Below are positions 56,534 through 64,000 of a DNA stretch of 64,000 nucleotides, piece after piece (positions within the stretch are counted from its first letter, which is position 1; every line of letters begins with the position of its first letter). Below the pieces are notes generated by a model. That model was not told the origin of the DNA. It worked only from the letters and a program-made list of their open reading frames with translations, and ran no database searches. This stretch comes from Hyphomonas sp. TMED17. Lineage in GTDB: Bacteria > Pseudomonadota > Alphaproteobacteria > Caulobacterales > Hyphomonadaceae. The translations under genes and the position numbers were made by a program. Location of the stretch: contig NHBW01000005.1 in assembly GCA_002172915.1 (NCBI GenBank), forward strand, positions 264,466-328,465. The letters run 5' to 3'.

Positions 56534-57234
56534 TGCGCTTTCAACCTCTTCCTGTGATGACGGTTCTGGCCGTTCTGTCTGTCTTCATTCTTATTAGCCT
56601 CGGAAACTGGCAATATACGCGTTATGCTGACAAGGCCGCGGCGGGAACGCTACAAGAAGCCGGTTTGCGTGCTCTGACGGTGAATGTTCAAATTGATCAA
56701 GACAATCCTAGGCCCGTCCAGAATGTTTATGGCGCGATCGACAGCGAACCTGTCTGGCGCAGATATGTTGCTGCTGAAAGCTACGAACATGACGGCTGGG
56801 TGCTGGTTATGGTCGGAGCAACGGGTGGGCCACAGCCGGTTCCGTTAACGACGACGGATTTACCCCACCAGTTTGTTGAACGCTATAATCAACGCGAGAT
56901 TGATGCATTTCAAAAAAATCCCTTCGCCGCGGCGAACGAACCCGAGAACAATCTATGGTATTGGCTTGATGTTCGTCGCATGGCGGAGCGGCTCGGCTTT
57001 GACGAAGCACCAGTTGCCGTACTCGAGCCGATAGAAGTTACAATTCAAAACAGCGATCAACTGGATAAGGTCCGGCGGTCACTAAACCCCTATGCATTCG
57101 GGGCTGATATCGACTCTTTACCGCCCGAGCGACATTTTGGATATGCTTTGACATGGTGGGGGATAGCCATCAGCCTTATTGGCGTCTATCTGGCATTCCA
57201 TCATTCCCGTGGTCGATTACGCTATCGGAGTTAA
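56530..57234 (+). CDS. SURF1 family oxidase assembly protein
   Basis: A 234-residue SURF1/Shy1-type protein needed for heme a insertion into subunit I. Two terminal helices frame a periplasmic domain: the first is MTVLAVLSVFILISLGNWQYTRY and the last is HFGYALTWWGIAISLIGVYLAFHHSRGR. The conserved N-terminal G.WQ..R pattern and the C-terminal HFGYA.TWW pattern are present. The start is GTG 56530 or ATG 56533, overlapping the DUF983 stop. thrC follows after three bases. Confidence 0.92.
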   Translation: MMRFQPLPVMTVLAVLSVFILISLGNWQYTRYADKAAAGTLQEAGLRALTVNVQIDQDNPRPVQNVYGAIDSEPVWRRYVAAESYEHDGWVLVMVGATGGPQPVPLTTTDLPHQFVERYNQREIDAFQKNPFAAANEPENNLWYWLDVRRMAERLGFDEAPVAVLEPIEVTIQNSDQLDKVRRSLNPYAFGADIDSLPPERHFGYALTWWGIAISLIGVYLAFHHSRGRLRYRS

Positions 57235-57237
57235 GCG

Positions 57238-58629
57238 ATGCTATATTATTCTACACGCGGCTTGGCCGAACCGGTCGATTTCATTCAGGCGTGTCTGTCG
57301 GGGCTGGCAACTGATGGCGGTCTGTACGTCCCCGAGGCCTGGCCTAGCATTACGCCAGCCCGGCCAGGTGAAGGCTATGTCTCGGTTGCAACCCGCATTT
57401 TATCGGCCTTTGCCGGTGACTCGATTTCCTCAGACATCATCGAAGATCTGTGTACGAAAGCCTATGGTAATTTTGCGCACCAAAGCGTCGCGCCGCTGGT
57501 TCAAACCGGCCCTGACCAATTCATTATGGAGCTTCATCACGGTCCGACGCTGGCCTTTAAAGACATTGCGATGCAGATCATCGCGCAATTATATGAACAC
57601 GTTCTCAGCGAGCGCGGTCAACGCCTCAGCGTCATCTGTGCGACATCTGGCGATACTGGAGGGGCTGCAGCCGCGGCGTTTGCTGGCAAGAAAACTGTCG
57701 ACCTCTTCATTTTGCACCCGCATTTAAGAGTGTCGCCGGTACAGCGTCTGTTTATGACAACAACAGGGGCCGACAATATCCATAATTTTTCTCTGGATAG
57801 TGATTTCGATACCTGTCAGGCCATTGTTAAAGCCATGTTTGCCGACAAGCCGTTTGCCGAGTCGATCGCATTGTCCGGCGTAAACTCCATTAACTGGGCC
57901 CGGATAGCTGCCCAGTCCGTGTACTTCGCGACGGCTCAAGCCGCGCTTGGTCCTGAACGACCGATCCGGTTTATTGTTCCTAGTGGCAATATGGGCGATG
58001 CGCTGGCAGGCTATGTAGCCGGCAAATGCGGGCTTCTGGTTGATTTTGACGGCGTTTGCGCGGTGAATGAAAACAAGACGCTCGAAACCGTGTTCAACAC
58101 CGGTGAGATGAGCAAACGCAATGCGGTTGAAACCCCCAGCCCGGCGATGGATATTTCAGTGCCGAGCAATTTTGAGCGGTTACTTTTTGAGGTCAGCGGG
58201 CGTGATCCGGAAATCGTCAGATCTGTCTACAACCAGTATCTGCAATCTGGTCACGCTGCTTTGCCAGAAGCGGCGTTTGCGGCTCTGAAGAAATCAGGAC
58301 TATCCTCATTTGCGGTTAGCAATAGCAATACGTGTCAGGAAATGCGGGATCATCTTGCCGAAACTGGCGCTTTAATCTGCCCTCACACAGCAGTCGGCAC
58401 AAAGATCAATCGGCAGGCTGGCGGCGACGACCGGACCCGCGTGGTTTTATCGACTGCCCATGCCGCGAAATTCCCGGAAACGGTGGAAGAAGCGACAAGT
58501 GAGATTATCGGTCTGCCGGGCCGTTGTCAGACTTTACGCGACAGAGGCGAAGTATTCGACCAGGTATCACCTGAATATTCCGCTGTTAAAGCCGCAATTC
58601 AGGCGAAGCTGGGTCTCGCTAGCGCTTAA
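57238..58629 (+). CDS. thrC: threonine synthase
   Basis: A 463-residue PLP enzyme that converts O-phosphohomoserine to threonine. The PLP lysine is in GPTLAFKDIAMQI, with the family N-terminus YYSTRGLAEPVDF and ATSGDTGGAAAAA. This is the longer fungal/E. coli-type form. It is the last gene of the run that starts with coxB, an arrangement seen in other alphaproteobacteria, where an M16 peptidase gene often follows; none does here. Confidence 0.96.
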   Translation: MLYYSTRGLAEPVDFIQACLSGLATDGGLYVPEAWPSITPARPGEGYVSVATRILSAFAGDSISSDIIEDLCTKAYGNFAHQSVAPLVQTGPDQFIMELHHGPTLAFKDIAMQIIAQLYEHVLSERGQRLSVICATSGDTGGAAAAAFAGKKTVDLFILHPHLRVSPVQRLFMTTTGADNIHNFSLDSDFDTCQAIVKAMFADKPFAESIALSGVNSINWARIAAQSVYFATAQAALGPERPIRFIVPSGNMGDALAGYVAGKCGLLVDFDGVCAVNENKTLETVFNTGEMSKRNAVETPSPAMDISVPSNFERLLFEVSGRDPEIVRSVYNQYLQSGHAALPEAAFAALKKSGLSSFAVSNSNTCQEMRDHLAETGALICPHTAVGTKINRQAGGDDRTRVVLSTAHAAKFPETVEEATSEIIGLPGRCQTLRDRGEVFDQVSPEYSAVKAAIQAKLGLASA

Positions 58630-59013
58630 AAGCGTGCGGGATGAAGTGGGCGTTTTCCTGTTTGGAGCTATATCCCCGCGCTTAGCGTTTAGAGCAGGGT
58701 GGGTTCGTTTAAGTTTTTGACAGGGAGCGGGGTTTTTCCGTGCCGGTCATTCAACATAAATTGAGACCATAACTGTTTCAGCGTAAGTGTTAGATGCGCC
58801 TTATAGACCGGATATTGTTTTATCTCTCTGGATCCGGGAGCAAATGAACAGTTTGATCAATCGCCCCGATGCTCGGCGGCGGGTAATCGCGTTGGAAATT
58901 CGTAATATAAGCCCGCCAAGCTGGAGCATAGCCTCAGACAATACTGCGCCATGTCGCCACTGCTGTGCGGTGTTGGCTTTTAATCTGATCTGGCAACCAG
59001 ATCGGCTCAGGAT
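58630..59013. other. intergenic gap between thrC and the P450 gene
   Basis: A 384-base gap between convergent genes with no convincing gene, RNA or intact terminator. CGCTT-AA-AAGCG (58623-58634) straddles the thrC stop but its loop is too short for a good hairpin. The remaining sequence has short frames in all phases and looks non-coding, perhaps a degraded gene. Confidence 0.45.
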
Positions 59014-60351
59014 TTAAGCCTCCGGCCCGAGGTCAACTTTTAGTTCGGAAATCGCATGGACAAAGTTATTCGGCGCCAGCGTCATCTCCCCGGTCCATCT
59101 AATATCAGGAAACCGGCCGAGAATATTTCGGAAAGCACTTTCAAGCTGCATATTCGCCACTCTCTGGCCGAGGCAGACATGTGGGCCACTGCCAAAGGAT
59201 AAATGATCTTTGGCATTCGGGCGTTGAATATCAAATCTATCAGGCTCGCTAAATACGCCCGGGTCGCGATTGGCCGACGGATAATACATAACAACTTTAT
59301 CGCCCTTTGCTAGTAGCTGGCCGCCAAGCTCGGTATCTTTCATCAGCGTGCGACGCATGTAAGTCACCGGCGAAACAAGCCGGATTGCCTCATGGACAAA
59401 GTTTGCAAACAAATCTTGGTTGGATTGCAGCAAGGCTTTTTGTTCAGGGTTCTCGGTGAGCAGCTTCATCGTGCCGGAAAGTGAGTTACGTGTCGTGTCA
59501 TTGCCGGCAAACACGATTAATAGCCATGAGCCGTCCAGGAATTCCGGTGATAGTGGTTTGCCATCGATTTCGGCATTGGCGATTGCGCTCAGAAGATCGT
59601 TTTGCGGATTTTTGCGCCGCTCCTCGAGCAAATGGCGCCCATAATCGAACATGGCCTGAATTTCACTGAGGAAATTCATAATCTCTTCTTGTGAGACATT
59701 ACCGAGACCTTCCTGCTGCGCCTGATATTGCGACGTCTCAAGAAAATGCATCCAATGTACGAGTTTCGGTCGGTCGGCTTCCGGTACGCCCAATATTTCG
59801 CAAAGCGTGAAGAGTGGCAGCTCGGCTGAAAACATTTCAACCATGTCGACGACCGGACCCTGGCGACGCATGTCGTCGAGCCGCTGATTAACATAGACGT
59901 CGACTTTCTCGCGTAACTCGGCGACAAAATTAGCCCGGAAGAACGCCATATGTTCCATCCGCAAAGGCGTATGATAGGGCCGGTCGAGATTAATTAGCGA
60001 ATTCAGAGATGATGAATGAAGGAGCGGATGCTTCGGGTCGCCTTCCAGGCCATAATTCATCAAAATACCCCCGGCCTGGGAAGAAAAGGTCTCCGGATCA
60101 AGCTCGATTTTCTTGACCAGTTCATAGGATGTCACCGCCCAGAAACCCCGTCCGCGATTTTCTGGATGCCACATTATCGGCGCTTGATTACGCATGGTCG
60201 CGAAAGCATCATGGGTATAACCGCCATGGCGGGAGAACACTTCCGGATCAGTGAGATCAACCGGCGGCGATAGATCAAATACAGGTTGATGAGAGGGCGG
60301 AGCGGAGGGTTGCTCAACTTGATAAGTGTCGGTGACGTTCTGAAAGCCCAT
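59014..60351 (-). CDS. cytochrome P450 (first of two)
   Basis: A 445-residue soluble bacterial P450. The oxygen-binding I helix is FAGNDTTRNS, the ExxR motif is in FVHEAIRLVSPVTYMRR, and the heme-cysteine loop is FGSGPHVCLGQRVA. It lacks a reductase domain or membrane anchor, so it needs an external ferredoxin and reductase, neither encoded in the window. The family resembles steroid- or fatty-chain-oxidising classes, but the substrate cannot be read. Its ATG (60349-60351) lies 18 bases after the end of the second P450. Confidence 0.92.
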   Translation of the reverse strand: MGFQNVTDTYQVEQPSAPPSHQPVFDLSPPVDLTDPEVFSRHGGYTHDAFATMRNQAPIMWHPENRGRGFWAVTSYELVKKIELDPETFSSQAGGILMNYGLEGDPKHPLLHSSSLNSLINLDRPYHTPLRMEHMAFFRANFVAELREKVDVYVNQRLDDMRRQGPVVDMVEMFSAELPLFTLCEILGVPEADRPKLVHWMHFLETSQYQAQQEGLGNVSQEEIMNFLSEIQAMFDYGRHLLEERRKNPQNDLLSAIANAEIDGKPLSPEFLDGSWLLIVFAGNDTTRNSLSGTMKLLTENPEQKALLQSNQDLFANFVHEAIRLVSPVTYMRRTLMKDTELGGQLLAKGDKVVMYYPSANRDPGVFSEPDRFDIQRPNAKDHLSFGSGPHVCLGQRVANMQLESAFRNILGRFPDIRWTGEMTLAPNNFVHAISELKVDLGPEA

Positions 60352-60369
60352 ATGCTTCCTAGCTCCTTG

Positions 60370-61701
60370 TTAAAACCTGTAGTGAATGGGTACCGATTTC
60401 GGCCCGCCAACAAAGTTGGCTTTAATGAAAGTCGGGTCACCGGCCAGTTCAATCGATTTTACACGGCTAAATAATTCTTCGTAAATTGCCTGCATTTCCA
60501 GCCGGGCGAGATGCATGCCCAGACACATATGGCCGCCATGCCCGAAGGACGCAATTTTGTTTGGGCTGCGGTCGATTTTGAAAACGTCGGGATCCTCAAA
60601 CACGTCTTCATCCCGATTGGCCGACGGATAGCATAGGAGAAGACTTTCACCTTTCATGATTTTCCGCCCCCTTAGATCATAATCGGATTGCGCGGTCCGC
60701 ATGAAATGCTTCACAGGCGTTGTCCAGCGAATGGCTTCATCAACAATTGTTCGCGACATTGCCGTTGGATCGGCCATCATTTTCTTCAATTCACCCGGTC
60801 GTTCGAGCATGGCAAGAACACCGCCGCCGGTCGATGCGCTCGTTGTGTCATGTCCTGCCGCGGCAACGATAATATAATAACTCATCGCCTCGAGCTGACC
60901 GATCGGTTCACCATCGACCATGCCATTCGCGATGACCGATGAGACATCGTCTTTTGGTGACGCCCGTCTATCTTCCGTGATCGCCGTAAAATACATGAAA
61001 AACTCGGCCAGCGTCTTCTGTATCGATGCGACACCGCCTTCAACATCGCCGTCTTCGAGCACTGACTTGTTACGGCTCAAATCTTCGTCAGCCGCGCCAA
61101 AAATCTCCTGCGTCAGTTTCAGCATCATTGGCTCGTCGGCTCCAGGAACACCGAGAATTTGCATGATGACCCGCAATGGGTAGTGCAAGGCAATATCCTG
61201 TTGAAAATCGCAGCTGGTTCCCATGTCCTCCATGCGGTCTACAAATTGCTTGGCAATGTCTTTAATAGCGTCTTCACGCATTTTGACTTTGTGCGGCATG
61301 AACCAGTCTTGCGTCAGATGCCGCAACTTATAATGCAGCGGATCGTCGAGCTGAACGAGGGTTTTTAGAAGATGCGGCCCGCCAAAGTCGCCATAAACTT
61401 TGGTTTCTGTTTCGCGCAAGGAAAGCATTTCACGCTGGCCGTTGGTGAACGTCGCATTCTGCTTGGATATTTCAAATATGTCGGCATGTTTCGTGACCGC
61501 CCAAAACGGCCGGAACAAATCCGGTTCGCACCAGGCGAGCGGATCTTCGTTACGAAGACGCTTGAATGTTGCATCGAGCAGTGGCGGATTGGCATAAACC
61601 GCAGGATTGACGATGAGATTGCTGGCTTCACGCGCGGCATCGCTCATCTGCCGGCTCGGATCCATTTTTGTCTCAGGTGGCGTTGCAAGTGGATTTGTCA
61701 T
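60370..61701 (-). CDS. cytochrome P450 (second of two)
   Basis: A 443-residue P450 distinct in sequence from its neighbour. The I helix reads AAGHDTTSAS, ExxR is in IVDEAIRWTTPVKHFMR, and the heme loop is FGHGGHMCLGMHLARLE. It begins at the ATG 61699-61701 (MTNPLATPPETKMDPSRQ); a longer frame to 61914 runs into rluB on the same strand and is unlikely. The two P450s are in one operon but differ throughout, so they are not a recent duplicate and may act on the same pathway in sequence. Confidence 0.92.
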   Translation of the reverse strand: MTNPLATPPETKMDPSRQMSDAAREASNLIVNPAVYANPPLLDATFKRLRNEDPLAWCEPDLFRPFWAVTKHADIFEISKQNATFTNGQREMLSLRETETKVYGDFGGPHLLKTLVQLDDPLHYKLRHLTQDWFMPHKVKMREDAIKDIAKQFVDRMEDMGTSCDFQQDIALHYPLRVIMQILGVPGADEPMMLKLTQEIFGAADEDLSRNKSVLEDGDVEGGVASIQKTLAEFFMYFTAITEDRRASPKDDVSSVIANGMVDGEPIGQLEAMSYYIIVAAAGHDTTSASTGGGVLAMLERPGELKKMMADPTAMSRTIVDEAIRWTTPVKHFMRTAQSDYDLRGRKIMKGESLLLCYPSANRDEDVFEDPDVFKIDRSPNKIASFGHGGHMCLGMHLARLEMQAIYEELFSRVKSIELAGDPTFIKANFVGGPKSVPIHYRF

Positions 61702-61744
61702 TATTTTTTTATCCCGCTTTTTTCCAGACCTGATAGAACCTAGC

Positions 61745-62647
61745 TTATCGCCGCCGCCTGTGAAGTCTTGCCCCTGCGGGAGGCCGACGTTTAGCGCCCG
61801 GCACGGTCGCCAGAGCGGGCAGGAGGTGGTCGGGAATAGCCCCGGACAAACTCTCACGGATTTTCGCCGCGTCGAGCTCGCGCACAGCCCCCGGTCGCAA
61901 ATCCGCCAGATCAAACGGTCCGTACTGTGTGCGAATCAGCCGGTTAACCTTGAGTCCGATAAATTCCAGGGCCTTACGGACTTCCCGGTTTTTTCCTTCG
62001 GACAAGGACACATTAATCCAGCTATTTGTTCCGGTAGACCGTTCCAACTTTGCCTCGATCGAAGTAAAACGGGTTCCATCCTCAAGCTTTATGCCATCTT
62101 TTAATGTATCCAGGACCGCCTGACTGGCGTCACCATGGGCGCGTGCACGATAAATCCGCTGAAAACCGGTGCTCGGCAGTTCCATTGCCCGCGCGAATTC
62201 GCCGGAATTCGTCAATAATAATAGTCCCTCGGTTGTCAGATCTAATCGTCCGATCGTAATGGTTCGCGGTAACGACTTCGGTAATTCCTGGAATATGGTT
62301 CTGCGACCCTCGGGGTCGTTTGTGGTCGTGATCAGGCCGGATACTTTATGATACAACCAAAGCCGGACGGGTTCGGGGGCCTTTACCGGAATACCATTCA
62401 CGCGGATATCCTCGCGCCCGGTGACTTTAAAAGCGGGGGTTGTCAGAACCAGGCCATCAACGCGAATTTCACGATTTTCGATTTTTGCCTCGATCTCGCG
62501 ACGCGACGCGATGCCTGCGCGTGCGAGATATTTTGCAATCCGTTCTCCCTCCGACCAGTTAGTTTCGGCAGCTAAGCCTCGTGAGCGTCGCTTGCACGGT
62601 TTGCTTGACTTTGCGCGGTGCGTCTCTCGACGGTCCGTCATTGGCAT
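61745..62647 (-). CDS. 23S rRNA pseudouridine synthase, RluB-like
   Basis: A 300-residue RsuA-family enzyme. An S4 domain at the N-terminus (GERIAKYLARAGIASRREIEAKIENREIRV-type) is followed by the catalytic motif IGRLDLTTEGLLLLTN with the active-site aspartate and SEGKNREVRKALEFIGLKVNRLIRTQYGP. It probably modifies U2605 of 23S rRNA (RluB) although RluE/F-like specificity is not excluded. The basic tail (KRRPPAGARLHRRRR) is typical for alphaproteobacteria. Confidence 0.92.
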   Translation of the reverse strand: MPMTDRRETHRAKSSKPCKRRSRGLAAETNWSEGERIAKYLARAGIASRREIEAKIENREIRVDGLVLTTPAFKVTGREDIRVNGIPVKAPEPVRLWLYHKVSGLITTTNDPEGRRTIFQELPKSLPRTITIGRLDLTTEGLLLLTNSGEFARAMELPSTGFQRIYRARAHGDASQAVLDTLKDGIKLEDGTRFTSIEAKLERSTGTNSWINVSLSEGKNREVRKALEFIGLKVNRLIRTQYGPFDLADLRPGAVRELDAAKIRESLSGAIPDHLLPALATVPGAKRRPPAGARLHRRRR

Positions 62648-62657
62648 AATTCCTTAG

Positions 62658-63074
62658 TTAAAACAGTAATACGTCGAACAGAGGCGCTGCAATCATAATG
62701 CCAAGCCCGATCTCGGTCGCGATCCAGACAGGAATTAGTCCGCTACGACGATTCTCGGCCGGGTCGAGCAATAATGACAGGGTCCGCCCAAATCCGGCTC
62801 CAACCCAGGCTGCCGCGATCGGCAAAACTGTGAAGATTTTGAACATGTCGGCAATATCGGGCTGACTGATAATCAGGAGGCCGGTCAAATGCAGCATCAG
62901 GAATAGACCGCCATAAGTCGCTCTGAATTCGGAATAGCCGCCCGGCTTATCGAAGTCAGGATCGGGTACCAGTCGAACAACATTCTGTGCCCATTTTGGC
63001 CAGATCAAACCACCCAGACCTATAATCGCGCCAAAAAATAGAGCCGCGGCAGAAACAATCATAAAAATAGACAT
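62658..63074 (-). CDS. DUF4345-like integral membrane protein
   Basis: A 138-residue protein with four hydrophobic segments, near residues 3-25, 50-70, 78-98 and 112-136. The FRATYGGLFLML block resembles the family's FRAIYGGLxLGLG motif, so I call DUF4345-like. No function is known. It lies 11 bases upstream of rluB on the same strand and 43 bases downstream of the acyltransferase. Confidence 0.7.
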   Translation of the reverse strand: MSIFMIVSAAALFFGAIIGLGGLIWPKWAQNVVRLVPDPDFDKPGGYSEFRATYGGLFLMLHLTGLLIISQPDIADMFKIFTVLPIAAAWVGAGFGRTLSLLLDPAENRRSGLIPVWIATEIGLGIMIAAPLFDVLLF

Positions 63075-63116
63075 GAACTCAGCTTTGCCCTTTACAATCG
63101 AAAATTGCGAACATTC

Positions 63117-64000
63117 CTATAGAATGCCGGCGTCCCGCCAGACCTGTTTCGGCCAGCGTCTGTGTTGCCAAAACCATTGCTCGGGATTTGCTCGGACCTC
63201 GGTTTCTATCAACTTATTTATATGCTCGACGCTCGAGCGCAAGTCAGCGTCCGGGTCACCGGTTTCATTCGGGTAAAAAGGCGGGTGAATTTTGACTTCG
63301 AACCGGGCTGGTCCGACCCGTCGAGTTGTCAAAAACACCATTGGGACATCATATTTAATCGCCAAGCGAGATGGCCCTGGTGCGGTCATGGCAGGGTAAC
63401 CAAAAAACGGCACTGACAGACCTTTATTGAATTTCTGATCATTCATAAGCGCAACGCAATTACCTGCGCCTAGCACCCGCATGATCTCACGTGTCCCCAG
63501 GCCCTTAGGAACGAGTACATCAATGCCGTAATCATGACGGACTTTATTAATGCGTCGGTCTATATGTGGATTGTTTATCGCCCGATAAGTGATCAAGCAA
63601 TCAACCGGACGCCGGCAGATGGCGGCCCCCATAATTTCGAAATTCGCAAAATGTCCCGAAAACAGAATGGCGCCCTTATCAGAGGCCTGTATTTCATCGA
63701 GGTATTCTGCGCCGATCACTTTCACACGACCGCTATTATAAGGATGAATGCTTTTCAGATGCGGCAGTTCTCCCGCTGTGCGACCAACACTCTCCCATGC
63801 TGCCAGCGCGATTGTTTCGATTTCAGCTGACGTCTTATCAGGAAATGCCAGTCTGAGATTTCGGGTTACGGTCTTATGCTGGGATAGCAGCGGACCAAGA
63901 CGACGAAGGAGAGCGCCGGTAAAATTCGACGCGCGATCGGGCCCGAGTATCTTCATCGGAAACCAGTACACCAGATCCCATGCAAGTGTTTCCAGCCGCC
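63117..64000 (-). CDS. LpxL/HtrB-type lipid A acyltransferase (partial, N-terminus off the window)
   Basis: A lysophospholipid acyltransferase-fold protein that adds a secondary acyl chain to lipid A or a related lipid. The catalytic box is SGHFANFEIMG (HX4E), with the later block LVPKGLGTREIMRVL, FFGYPAMTAPGPSRLA and the C-terminal NPEQWFWQHRRWPK, which are characteristic. The frame continues past the right edge: nine more codons before GTG 63971 read on without a stop, in a pattern like the LpxL N-terminal helix, so the start is probably outside. It fits with lptFG and msbA-like genes here. Confidence 0.9.
   Translation of the reverse strand, partial: RLETLAWDLVYWFPMKILGPDRASNFTGALLRRLGPLLSQHKTVTRNLRLAFPDKTSAEIETIALAAWESVGRTAGELPHLKSIHPYNSGRVKVIGAEYLDEIQASDKGAILFSGHFANFEIMGAAICRRPVDCLITYRAINNPHIDRRINKVRHDYGIDVLVPKGLGTREIMRVLGAGNCVALMNDQKFNKGLSVPFFGYPAMTAPGPSRLAIKYDVPMVFLTTRRVGPARFEVKIHPPFYPNETGDPDADLRSSVEHINKLIETEVRANPEQWFWQHRRWPKQVWRDAGIL

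Overview
The window is a chromosomal segment of an alphaproteobacterium. It carries almost only core and metabolic genes, with no insertion sequence, phage, plasmid gene, rRNA, complete tRNA or CRISPR array that I can see. The evidence for the class is a set of gene neighbourhoods typical of Alphaproteobacteria: DivK next to Pol IV and rpmG; topA/rnr; purM-DUF2066-hdaA-ppk-ppx-rnd-aspS; serS-surE-pcm; pmbA-cysQ-like-DUF4170; and tldD beside a complete aa3-type cytochrome oxidase operon with CtaG, DUF983, SURF1 and thrC. DivK, a peptide transporter of the POT family and a TonB-dependent receptor suggest a free-living, probably aquatic member of the CtrA/DivK-using orders (Caulobacterales, Maricaulales, Parvularculales or relatives). 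The genus cannot be fixed from the sequence alone.

Layout. 1-5.1 kb: end of gatB, then minus-strand HIT, acetyltransferase-like, GDPD, RidA and Pol IV genes, then divK (+) and rpmG (-). 5.1-13.5 kb: a minus-strand run lptF-lptG, topA, rnr and a Nudix gene. 13.6-16.1 kb: pepA, holC and ndk (+). 16.1-17.7 kb: purM-purN (-). 17.8-23.2 kb: DUF2066, hdaA, ppk, ppx (+), with rnd convergent. 24.6-29.4 kb: aspS, serS, surE, pcm (+), ending in a bidirectional terminator shared with an SDR gene (-). 30.5-35.1 kb: a VOC protein, then a nucleoside transporter, a TonB-dependent receptor and a glutathione transferase (+). 35.1-37.4 kb: NAD(P)HX dehydratase and trmFO (-). 37.6-41.8 kb: pmbA, a CysQ-like phosphatase, DUF4170 and an MsbA-like ABC exporter (+). 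41.8-44.4 kb: FrnE-like DsbA, fatty acid desaturase and ubiA (-). 44.5-48.3 kb: rsmE, gshA and a peptide transporter (+). 48.6-50.6 kb: tldD and a TPR protein (-). 50.8-58.6 kb: coxB-ctaD-ctaB-coxF-ctaG-coxC-DUF983-surf1-thrC (+). 59.0-64.0 kb: two cytochromes P450, rluB, a DUF4345-like membrane protein and a truncated lipid A acyltransferase (-).

Themes. Several genes serve the outer membrane: LptF/LptG, the MsbA-like exporter, the LpxL-type acyltransferase and the TonB receptor. The cox cluster is a complete biogenesis set with heme O synthase, copper delivery and SURF1, and UbiA supplies quinone to the same respiratory chain. GatB at the left end and AspRS fit the indirect Asn/Gln-tRNA route of most alphaproteobacteria. 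Many genes are coupled by 4-base ATGA/GTGA overlaps, and GTG or TTG starts are common. In two places (VOC protein, MsbA-like exporter) the expected N-terminus can be reached only from an ATC or ATT codon.

I do not see an obviously new multi-gene defence or mobile system. The most worthwhile leads are: the two apparent non-canonical starts; a HdaA whose P-loop lysine is replaced by leucine; the coupled nucleoside transporter/TonB receptor pair; a structured serS leader; a 42-codon frame bridging ctaD and ctaB; an LptF with a 130-residue basic tail; and the absence of pleD from the divK-rpmG neighbourhood.
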